Positions 36,203 to 46,926 of a stretch of 64,000 nt of DNA are shown here, in pieces. Origin of the DNA: Auanema rhodensis (lineage: Eukaryota; Nematoda; Chromadorea; Rhabditida; Rhabditidae). The notes under the pieces were generated by a model. That model ran no database searches, had not been told where the DNA came from, and saw only the letters and a program-made list of their open reading frames with translations. The stretch spans positions 7,564,001 through 7,628,000 of the forward strand of contig OZ059898.1 in NCBI GenBank assembly GCA_964057225.1, in the 5' to 3' direction. The translations under genes were made by a program, and so were the position numbers. The first letter of the stretch is position 1. Every line of letters starts with the position of its first letter.

Positions 36203-38502
36203 ATGGATTTGATTTCTTGGAGAACAGTTGCAGAAAACACTATTGAATATTCTGTAGGAATAGATCATTGCGCTTATTTTTCTAAGGTAATGAGTAATTA
36301 GCTCTATAAATTAATATGAAGGTTCAGTTAATATCTATATGGAAATCACAATGCCAATCGGTCAATCGTAGGCTTGCTTCTTCCGTTCTAGTTCTCAACA
36401 ATTCAGATGAGTACAATGACGTTATGAATATGGTGAACAAAGATCTTTTGAGATTATTATCAGGTAGTCTCTTTCAATATTCTGTGATTGTATTAGCTTA
36501 TAGAAAAACTAATTGATGTTGATATTCGAAAACTCATTCCACGAACCAATCTTTTCTCAGAAAGATGTTATGAAGTTTCCTTTGAGGATGTTGCAACTGA
36601 TGCGGGTGCGGGATCAAAATATATTAATATTAGAAGATATTATTCAGATAAGCTTGGTCATGTTTTTTATCCTGTTCAGATGGATCCTCTAGGATCTGAT
36701 TATCGGCATTCACATATCCCATACCCGTATAGAGTATCGATTACAGTTTTGTCCGAATCCAGGTATTCCATTTGTTTTTCACCACTTTTTAAATATTTAT
36801 TTGTAGCATGAGATTCAATTTATCAGTTCCTATAGATGCATCTGATACTTCGATGTACTGGTTAATTAATACTGCTTATCCTGCCTTGAAGAAATGGTTA
36901 GAAAAGCTTGATTTAACCAAAGAATCCACACCCTCGAATAGGTGACATCAATTGTTTTTTTTCTTTGGAAATTAAATGCTTTCAGACTTCTTTCAGCTGA
37001 AAGGTATTCTTTACGCTATAGAAAAATAAAGGAAGAGAAGGGACGTGGCATAGCAGAGGCATTGCTGATTTTTTTCAACATATATTTAAAAATATAGTTT
37101 TAAGAAGTGGACAGAAAAAACAGATCCGCATAAATTTGTGTACGAAGATTGTGGCATAGCTACTTATATATTAGTAGGTTTTTGTATTATACACATTTGA
37201 TAAGTGGTTTTTTTTAAAGGAGACCTGGGAGAGATTGGGGAAAAAACCTAAGATGTTTGCTGATCTAGGTTGTGGTAATGGTTTGTTAGTCCATCTTTTA
37301 AATGAGGAAGGAGCGCCGGGTATTGGCTTGGATGTTCGAAGTCGTAAAATATGGTCGTCTCTTTTTTCCAATGCTGACCTGAGGTTAATAGAAAACCAAA
37401 GTTGTTATCCTTACGTTTTGTAAATAGGACAGTCACCATTGATCCCACATTATCTGACACCGGTATACCAGATCATGTTGACTATTTGATAGGGAATCAC
37501 AGTGATGAGCTTACTCCTTGGATTCCAATAATGGCGGCTAAGTTTGTCATTAAATATATGTGTGTTTAATTTAATAAGTTTCAGAAAAAAGTGTGATTTC
37601 ATTCTTATTCCTTGTTGTCCTTTTGATTTTTATGGAAAATATAATCTTCGAACGGGGGATGTAGGAAGCAGGTTTTGTTTTAAACATTTTCTTACTGTGA
37701 AATAAATGTATATTCTAGTTATTCATCTTTTCTAAATTTTGTAGAAGATGTTTGCCGAAATCTAGGCTTTATAGTTGAAACGGATCGATTAAGTATTCCA
37801 AGCACAAAAAGAGTGAATATTTTGATACTACAAAAAATTTAATTATATTTTCACAATTCAGATATGCTATGTATGCACTGTTCCACCGGAAGGTCTACCT
37901 CATGATATTGATGATATTATTTCATGCTTAACAAAAGTTAAGGAAGGACAAACACGAAGCTCTTTTGTAAAAAGATGTGTACAAGAAGAGGTACAATTTT
38001 GAATTTATCTTTTTATTTTTTAAATGCTTTCATGGTTTAAGGTTCGTAACTGTTCTCATATTGACAGTGTTACGCGAACACATATCATAAAATTAGTGTT
38101 TGATTTGTTGCTAACATCTAGTGAGGAAAGAATTAAGTAAGTTTCGAACTAATACTGAACTTTAATTGAAATTTTAGCGGTTGGCGTTGTGGAGCTAAAC
38201 TACCACTAGGAGAAATCATCAAGAAGATAAGCCCAGAGCATAGAGCTCTTATGAAACAGCAAGATGGAGGTTTACAAACATTTTTAAAAAACCAATATCA
38301 AACATTCATGGTACCCTCTTATATCTGAAGTTCACTAACCATTAATACGTTTAAGGTAATAGGTGGAATAGTGATGATTCGTGATTGGAGAATTATAAAG
38401 AAATCTTTGCCAAACAAACTTCCAACGACTCCTTGTTGGATGCTATCTAACCATCCTGATGGTTGCCCTTATAAGAGTGAGTGCCGTTTCAAACACTCTT
38501 GA
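36203..38502 (+). CDS. TRMT44: tRNA (uracil-2'-O-)-methyltransferase TRMT44 family
   Basis: This is a probable AdoMet-dependent methyltransferase of the Trm44 family, which makes 2'-O-methyluridine at position 44 of serine tRNAs in yeast. ATG at 36203 immediately follows TTTTGTAG. The N-terminal half (RYYSDKLGHVFYPVQMDPLG) is typical of the animal proteins. The SAM-binding core is KFVYEDCGIATYIL, then MFADLGCGNGLLVHLLNEEG and GIGLDVRSRKIW (about 37130-37360), followed by FILIPCCPFDFYGKYNLR. The C-terminus ends with CWMLSNHPDGCPYKSECRFK and His, a C-x9-C-x5-C-x3-H zinc finger. Stop is at 38500-38502. Codon use and intron sizes match its neighbours. The short gap to the RRM gene fits an operon. 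Confidence 0.93.
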
Positions 38503-40519
38503 GTAAAAAATTTTTATTGTTATATTTTTTGTTTTGTTTTATTAAATCTATTTTTGATTTTCTTTTTTAATAATTGGCTTGCTATGCTGTACATATCTGA
38601 ATTATCTACCATTTGTTCTTTTCGACCGTCTTAAAAATTGAATCGAATGTTCTATTGTTATCTGTAAAAAAAAAGTAACTTGTGAGTTTTATTTTTCATA
38701 ACTGTATTTGATTACATCTGCCTTTTCTGGATAAACCTTCTTTTTTTTAATTTTCCAAGAAGGTTTTGTGAATTAAATTCTGATAGCGAATCTTAATGAC
38801 CTGTAGTTGACTAGGTGTATTGCTCCTAACTTTTTATTATAGAATTAATTTGATTAGATTTTTTCGTTTTCTCATCCGTTTACATCCTTTACCATACGAT
38901 GCGGCAGACGGTGATCAGAATGACATTTTCTCGATCTGTCAAAAACAATGAGTATCGCAAACACTCCGATACCTACACTTTTGTATAGTTTTTCTGAAAT
39001 TTAAGAAATTATAGATTGTTAATTTTAGATAAATTTTTATAATAATTTTAGAAAGCCCATTCCTTACAAATATTTTAAACAATTTAATATTCGAGTGATA
39101 ATTTGAGAATTTTATTTTATCAACTTGCAGTAAAAATTGTTCCTTATATTCAGATATGATATTATCATTAGCGTGATAGACATTGAATTTCAATGTAATA
39201 TGTATATTAAAATATTCAATTTATCTACGAAATTCGAATACAAAAATCTACTTCGTAACATAAACATTGTTGCAATCTATTATACTAGCACATTTAATAA
39301 TACTTTTAGTCCCTTAATTTTTAAGTTTGGGAATATGCGAAATGTAAACTGAAAATCTGCTCCATCTAGGCACACGTGCGTAGTGGCGATGCGTTGCGGT
39401 AAAAAAAATTGGAGCCTCTCAAACGCTTTGTATGTGGCTAGAGTATCTGGCTGCTGTATTGCTGTTGTTAACTGCTGTTCAGCTTCGCTCTAGTTCTCTC
39501 TCGATTTGCCTTATTATTTTCATTTCTCTAACATCTTTGCATACTCTAGCAATCTTCTTCACTCTCCGTTGGTCGACCGCCTCGCGCACTGCTAGATATA
39601 CTGAGGCTAGACACTGTTCTGCAGCCGGAGTAGCAGAGTATCGCTGAGCGTTGCGATGGGCGGTCCTCAGACTACCCGACAAACCCCCATCTGGTGGGGT
39701 CAGGACTACTACCCAACGCCGACTACTGGCTGAATAATTACTGGATTGACCATTCCAGGTTTGGCCACAGGCTTGCCACATATTCCATAAATCATTAAAA
39801 TATCTAAGATTCAAAAAATCGATTCTAACTTCCACGCGTCATAATTCAATTGAGTGTTTTCGTTCATATTAGTCATCAGACTAAAAATGTTTAGTGTTAA
39901 CATTTTCTAATTTATCCATTCTTTCAAACCTATTTCAAATACACAACTACTTTTTAAAATTCCTAACTATTTCAGCATATATTTTTTTATCAAGAAATAT
40001 CTTTGATTATTTTTCTAATAGCTGCTGCTATTCAAATTGGATATAGCAATATTGTTTTTTTCCATTTTATTTCTTCGTTATTTATTTTAAATATTACTAA
40101 TTATAATCTAAAGACTGGCAATGCAAGTTGTATTACACTTATTGCACAAACTGCCCCGCGCTTGATTTGATCTGAATTTGATATGCTATTCTGATAATCA
40201 ATATCGGGATTTACATTGATATAGATAGATATTTATTTGTATGTTTATTTCAAATCTGAATATATCTAGTAATGTTCAATTGGATGTGTTCCATCACCCC
40301 TAAGCGAGGTCTCTGTGCGAACACCATTGGAAATCCACCCGGCTCGATACTGCTTCTGCCTAGGATCAATAATGTCATTTTGCAATAGTCTGAATGCCCT
40401 TCTCAATCCTTTATGCTCTAACCATCTGATAGTTTTGTGTCTTATTCCGTTCCGTTCAGTAGTTCAATTCAATTTGTTATTATAATGTTTCAGAGATCTA
40501 ACGGGTAAGAAAGACGACC
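38503..40519. other. Intergenic region upstream of kinesin with a GC-rich island
   Basis: About 850 bp of AT-rich DNA without features is followed by a GC-richer island (about 39360-39800). The island carries a 118-codon minus-strand frame, several possible hairpins and no recognisable product. A second GC-richer patch (about 40290-40450) may be 5' UTR of kinesin. No tRNA or snRNA consensus could be matched. Confidence 0.5.
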
Positions 40520-43500
40520 ATGGACGGCCCTGCTGAGTGCGGTGTTCAGGTGAATTATTTCATAAATTAATTCGAATTTTATAAATTATTTGACCAGTTC
40601 AGGTCTTCTGCCGTATTAGGCCTCTCAACAAAACAGAAGAGAAAAATGCAGACCGTTTCTTACCCAAATTTCCTTCTGAGGATTCTATTTCTCTTGGTGT
40701 AAGTTTTTTTTAATGTAAAATAGCTAACTATTGAACAAGATTTTATTATAAATATAATCGAAATTATATGACTATTGGCCAATCGATTCTCACCCATGAG
40801 GCAATTGGTTCAAAATTTGTATAGTGCTGACAACAGGTGTGTCATCAAGGACCACTATCGTCAATAGACTATTACGTTCCATCCGACTATTATCAAGCCG
40901 ATGAAGAGGATATCTGAAAAATAGTATTTCTATGACACAAAATAGTTTCTTTCTCAGAGTAGAGATGTAGTTGAATGAAGTCGGCGCGTATATGTATAAA
41001 TAGTTTGCATTAGGCAGTCAGCTTGTAGAGCAAATAATATGTGACAGCGAAGACGACAAAGCGCTTGTTATGTTTGGCTTATTCTTAGATTAAAAAGATC
41101 AAAATTGTTTGTTATTAAACTTTTACATAAAGGTTTGACAACGGTTCTTCATATGTTCCTCATATGTTCATTTTCAACGTACAAATTAAGTTTAGTTGTA
41201 AATTCCACATTGTTACGTTGTATATGACTATGAAACAAGGTCAAGTCAAGTAATTTCTTGGGAAAACGGGGTTAATAAATAAAGTTCCATATGTTTTGGA
41301 ATTTAAATGAGGATTTGAGGGAAACAAATGAAATGTTCATGCTTTAGGGAAAAGTCTTCGTGTTTGACAAAGTCTTCAAGCCAAATACTACGCAGGAGCA
41401 AGTGTATATGGTAATAATATAGTTTCACAGGAAATAAGATGAAAAATATTTCTTTTCCAGGGAGCTGCTTATCACATTGTTCAAGATGTGTTATCCGGAT
41501 ACAACGGTACTGTGTTTGCATATGGACAAACATCTTCTGGAAAAACCCACACAATGGAAGTGAGAATTTCAATTTGTATATAAATATTATTTTAAATTTA
41601 AGGGTGTCCTTGGAGATACCAACTTCCAAGGTATTATACCTCGAATAGTTTCTGATATTTTCAATCATATCTATTCCATGGATGGGGATTTACAGTTCCA
41701 TATTAAAGTATCCTATTTCGAAATCTATAACGAGAAAATTCGTGATTTGTTAGATCGTAAGTTTATTATATTATTTTTATATTATAACATGAACATTTAA
41801 TAAAATTTAGCTGAAAAGGTCAATCTCTCTATCCATGAAGACAAGAATCGTGTTCCATATGTTAAAGGAGCTACCGAACGTTTTGTGTCATCTCCTGAAG
41901 AGGTTTTCTTATCTATTGAAGAGGGAAAAAGCAATCGTCAAGTCGCCGTTACAAGTTTGTCAAATCAAATAATTGAACTCTACAATGTGTTATTTTTACA
42001 GATATGAACGAACATTCTTCAAGATCTCACTCTGTTTTCTTGATTACTGTCAACCAAGAGAATCTAGTAACTAAGAAGCAGTTGTCGGGAAAGCTTTACT
42101 TGGTCGATTTAGCGGGTTCCGAAAAGGTATAATTGCTAACAATTATATTATAAACTATTTTAACTACAGGTCAGTAAAACCGGAGCTCAAGGAACTGTGT
42201 TAGAAGAAGCCAAAAATATCAATAAGTCACTTACTGCTCTAGGTATTGTTATTTCCGCTTTGGCTGAAGGAACGGTAATAAAGAACTTCAATATATTTTA
42301 CTATATCTCAAATGCAGAAGTCTCATGTACCGTATCGTGATTCAAAATTAACAAGAATCTTACAAGAGTCTTTGGGAGGAAACTCTCGAACCACTGTAAT
42401 TATTTGTGCTTCACCTTCTCATTTTAACGAGGCTGAAACTAAGTCTACTCTGCTTTTCGGACAAAGGTGATTTTTTTATATATCATTTTACTTTATTGTC
42501 TAATTTTTAGAGCCAAGACGATCAAGAACGTTGTACAAGTTAACGAAGAGCTTACAGCTGAAGAATGGAAGAGAAGATATGAAAAAGAAAGAGATAAAGT
42601 AGAGCGTTGATTATGTAACTCTATACTGTCTTACTTACTTATTATAGGTTGGAAGACTTCAATCTCTTCTCAATTCTGCTCAAGTTGAACTTCAACGATG
42701 GAGAGCTGGAGAACGTGTGTCAGAGGCTGAATGGGTATCTATCACCGAAAGTGTTATTAACACTGGTTCTGAAAGTATTTTTATTTAATTTATAAAAATG
42801 TAACTATGACTTATTAAGATGCCTCCACTCCATCTATGGAGAGATCAATGATAGCTCCTGCTCCTCCTATGCTGGTCTCTTCTGCTGGCCCAATTACTGA
42901 TGCTGAAAAGAGAAGATATGAAGAAGAGAGAACAAAATTATATCAGCAACTTGATGAGAAAGATGACGAAATTCAGAGAATCAGTCAAGAACAAGAGGCT
43001 ATGCGCCAACAGGTAGTCCATCATTATTAGATTAACTTAAGTTTCGAGTATTAGGTTCTTCTTCTCGAAGAGGGAATGGAAACTCTTCGTCACAACGAGG
43101 AAATTATTCGTGAAGAATCTCTCCGTTATCAGAAGGAGATTGATGAGAAGCAAGCCGAGAGCAAGGAGGTATTTAATCTCTGAACTTTAACTGGAAGTTT
43201 TTGTTCAATTTTCAGATGATGAATGCCATCGAAGAAATCGCTGCTACTCTTGACCAACGCCAACTTGAATGTGAACAGCTCAAGCGTGAATTAGACTCAC
43301 TCCAGGAAGAGAATCAAACCTTGGACAGCCGCAGAAATGAAGCGGAAGCTCAGTTACAACAACACATAATGGAGACTGGACCCAAGATCAAACATTTCAA
43401 GGATGCTATTTATAATATCATCAAAGAATACAATGTTGCGGAAGTTTCGTCTCAAAATGATAGCCTTCCTGATCACGACCTCTTAAATACGCTTCGTATT

Positions 43501-44367
43501 GGAGTCTCGAAAATGTTCAGTGAATATTCCGCTGCTAAGGAGGTTAGTATATTTCTCAGAGATAGTGATCTAAGTTTAAAATTTTAGATGAATGCCGCTG
43601 AAGCTCAGCTCTCATCTGATAACATCAAGAACCAAGAAATTACTAACTTGGATGGGCCTGATGCTGCCAAGTATAAGCATCTCCTTGTTCGGGATACCGC
43701 CGGCAAAGAATTAAAGCCTCTCACTGACCGAGTCAACATGGAAATTGCCACTTTGAAGAACTTGAAGAAGGAATTCGTCAGAGTTATGCTTGCAAAGTGT
43801 CAGGTAGCAAATCGTTATTAAGATGATGTAAATAATTTAATGCATTTAAAGGCTAGCCCAGAAGAGGATGAATGTTTATCCGGACCAGCACAAAGACAAC
43901 GCGTCCAATTTTTGGAGAACAATCTCGATAAATTAACGAAGGTTCACAAGCAGGTTAGTTTGTTAATTACCTGAAATTTCAATACTGGTATTTTCCAGCT
44001 CGTCAGAGATAATGCTGATCTTCGGGTTGAGCTGCCAAAGATGGAATCCCGTCTTCGTGCTCGTGAAGAAAGAATTAAGCAATTAGAATCCGCTCTTCGT
44101 GAAACCAAGGAACGCGCTCAACATGAACGTAGGAAGTATCAACAAGAAGTTGAAAGAATTAAGGACGCTGTGCGTCAAAGAAATATGCGTCGCCAGAATG
44201 CTCCACAAATTGTAAAACCAATTCGTCCAGGACAAGTAAAAAACATAATTTTCTTTCTCATTATCAGTACAATTAAATTACAGAACTATAGTTCACCAGC
44301 TGTTGTTCCTGTTATCCGCCCTGCTAATGCCGGTCAAGGTGAGCTCATAAAAGGAGTTCAAGTATAG
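40520..44367 (+). CDS. unc-116: Kinesin-1 heavy chain (KIF5 / UNC-116)
   Basis: This is the plus-end-directed microtubule motor of kinesin-1. Exon 1 ([10 protein letters not shown]) is followed by [19 protein letters not shown]. After a 649-bp intron (40699-41347) comes the motor core: P-loop [14 protein letters not shown], switch [12 protein letters not shown], switch [11 protein letters not shown], and the KHC-specific [12 protein letters not shown] and [15 protein letters not shown]. The motor ends [14 protein letters not shown] (about 42530). The neck, hinge and coiled-coil stalk run through 43930. The C-terminal coil [20 protein letters not shown] is the light-chain and cargo region. The tail [10 protein letters not shown] corresponds to the autoinhibitory QIAKPIR segment. 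The stop chosen is 44365-44367. A 29-base removal at 44340-44368 would instead give an ending GTRGRFF, but that is shorter than any other intron here. Confidence 0.97.
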
Positions 44368-45485
44368 GGACTCGTGGTCGGTTCTTCTGAGTATTATGTA
44401 TCCGTGGAAGATCTTGAAAACTCAGAAGCCGGCCAATACAAATGTTACCCCAATACCATGAGTATTTCTCAATTTATAGCTGATATTTGAATCAAAACCT
44501 CGAATCTTTTTTTTAGATGCTCAAATCACATTCAGCAGAGATCCGTTTTTGGTCCAAAATATAAACAAACCCTAATGTTTCTACAAATAACATATTGGTG
44601 TGATTATCTAACGTTGTCTCTTTCAGCTGCCCAATAAGGAGAGAAATCTTAAAATAGAGCTTCGTCAGAGCTGTTCCGCGGTTCCGTCGCCTTAAATTCT
44701 CTGTGGGCTATGTATTTCATCAAAACTGTCTTGTGTCTGTCACTACTTTTCTCGGAAGGTAGTCTTTTATCTCTGCTGCTGCTGTGATGTCTTATTTCCA
44801 TAAAATTGGCATCTCTTTTTTTTTGTCAGTTATGTTGCCTTCTATACGGTAGTCACGATTGTTTATTATGTATAATTTATTGTTTTCCAAATTGCTCTTG
44901 GTGGGTTCAACTCTTATCTTGTACAGTTAATCTTATTAGGCGTATTCAGCCCTCAATCTTCGGTTCGGATTGTGCTTTTACCTTGTCTTCTCCACTAATC
45001 GAGCTTCTTCACCTGGTTGTTCCTCTGGTTGCCAAACGCATCCTCTCTAACTAAATTGGTTGTGTGTGTATGCGACTAACATTACCAAATCTAGTTCTAA
45101 CGATAGTCTTTTCAGCTATGTGCATGTGATTTTATCTCTTTTCTCGATAATGGCATAACTTTTCCTTTTAAACTATTATTATTATTATAATAAATCTGCT
45201 TTTCAAATAATATGTAAGAATAACACTGAAGATTGCATGAAATTTATTGAGTGAATGAACGAAATATCAATGAACCCCCAACCAGCAACACGAACACGTA
45301 CCCTAGAAAATTCAGTGACATTGCAATTAAATTATTCAATTATATTTGATGGATTTCAGTTGATCTGGTAATTGTAAATATATATTAGTAATATCTTTTA
45401 TTCGAATAGAGGGTCATTCAATCCCAATCGTATCATATTCATTTTATCGTCTTGTATACTTGTTTCTTAGATATTCTAGACTAAA
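44368..45485. other. Presumed kinesin 3' UTR and spacer
   Basis: The first 400 bp are GC-richer than typical spacer DNA, with segments such as GAGCTGTTCCGCGGTTCCG, and are probably kinesin 3' UTR. An AT-rich stretch with AATAAA-like sequence follows near 45190. The frame at 44806-45054 has no coding character. No separate gene is seen. Confidence 0.45.
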
Positions 45486-45683
45486 ATGGTTGCTTGGAGA
45501 ACTGCCGGAATTAACTATGTTCGCTTCTCTCAAATTGCTGCTGAGATCACCAAGAATTGTATCAAAGTTAGTAAATATTTTCAAACCAAATATTGTTTTA
45601 TTGTTTAGAATGATACAAAGAAAGCTCCAGCTACCTTGAAGACAGTTGTTTGGGAAAACGGCAAACCCAAGCCCAAAAATTGA
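45486..45683 (+). CDS. ATP5F1E: ATP synthase F1 subunit epsilon (mitochondrial)
   Basis: This two-exon gene encodes 51 residues, the normal size for this small stalk subunit of mitochondrial F1-ATPase, which sits beside gamma and delta. Exon 1 (45486-45566) reads MVAWRTAGINYVRFSQIAAE then ITKNCIK. Exon 2 (45609-45683) reads NDTKKAPATLKTVVWENGK then PKPKN and stop. The W-R-x-A-G-x-x-Y-x-x-Y/F-S start is diagnostic of the family. The 42-bp intron is typical of the window. No presequence is expected, since metazoan epsilon is imported without cleavage. Confidence 0.96.
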
Positions 45684-46926
45684 TGCCTTGGTAAAATCTC
45701 TAGAAAAATGTTAAGCTGATATTAGTGAAAGTTTTAATAAAGCTCTAGTCATAATTCACTTCTGTAACAAAAAAAATGTTTGAAACAACTTTATCACGTC
45801 AGAACGGCGAAATAAACATGTTAGAAGATAATGCCATTATTTGAATGAAATGTGCATATATAAAATCGGAGCTATCTAGTCACAAGTGCAGAATAAAACC
45901 AAAACTAGTGCAAAAAGCGGGATAAAATATGCTCAAAACTACTATAAACGGGGATGAGTTCAAAAGGATTGCAAAATAAGTCGAGAAATGTTACCAAAAC
46001 AATCAGTAATCTCTGGTAACACTTAACACCTTAATATGTTATTTGTTACACCCCTAAAATCAAATCATCTTCAATACTGCAAAAAAAATGAAAAAAAAAT
46101 ATATAGTTTGGACCCGCTCCCTCTACACGCTTTGCCACACCAGGAGGTTGGCTAAGATATCTATACTCTAGCCCGAAGACCTGCTCATTTAGTACAAAAG
46201 CGAATTTAGCAACAGATCTCAAAAACCGAAAAGTGCGTGAAAGCAAAAAAAATACGCAGACCACCACTGCTTATACCGATTAAATGGACAATACAAGTCA
46301 GAAGAAAATGCTACAACACTATGAGGGGACAAGAAGACATGATGAGAAAAACAGATTTAGAGAGAAAGAGGAGAGAAAGAGGAGAGAAGAGGAGAAGAGG
46401 AGAAGAGGAGAAGAGAGGATAGAAGAGGAGAGGAGAGGAGAGAAAGAGGATAGGAGAGGAGAGAGAAAAAGACAAGTGAGAGAAGGGGAAAACATCCAAT
46501 CAAATATGGCTAACATCAGTATTAACGTTGAAGATGCCAACATAAGTTACAACATCGCTCATAGAGGAAATCATCGATAAAGACAAGAATGAAACCATAT
46601 CCAGCCAGTGAATAAGATAGTGCTGAGAATGGGTAACCACCAGCAATTAGGTGGGATGGAATAATGAAATTTAAATGCCCGTGGCATATTGTCAGAAAAA
46701 TGACAGCAAAGGAAAGCCAGAACAATAACTATCAAACTAACTTGGGACCATATCCCAGTTTAACTCGTAGCAACATAAAATACACAGTAATCTATGCTAA
46801 GATAATATTAAGTTCAATTCTCATGTCGCCTTAATAAAATAAAAAATAAAACTAAGCTAAGTCAAGCGAAAGAAGTTCAAAGCAGAAGAAATGTAACTAT
46901 TACGAACTTCGAGGTACTCCATGTGC
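45684..46926. other. Convergent spacer with GA-rich repeat tract
   Basis: This holds the 3' ends of the ATP synthase epsilon and 4E-T genes. A purine-only tract of GAGGA/GAGAA units runs from about 46340 to 46475. Open frames over the tract (46284-46580 plus, and 46311-46543 minus) are low-complexity artefacts. The rest shows no feature. Confidence 0.5.
46340..46475. repeat. Imperfect (GAGAAGAGGA)n purine tract
   Basis: About 135 bp is almost purely purine on the plus strand and is built from imperfect GAGGA and GAGAA units. It has H-DNA (triplex) potential. It lies downstream of the 4E-T stop codon, where it would read as CU repeats if transcribed. Confidence 0.85.

Noticed and set aside
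46284-46580. Glu/Arg-rich plus-strand frame (and Ser/Leu/Phe-rich minus frames)
   Set aside because: Direct translation of the GA purine tract, not a gene.
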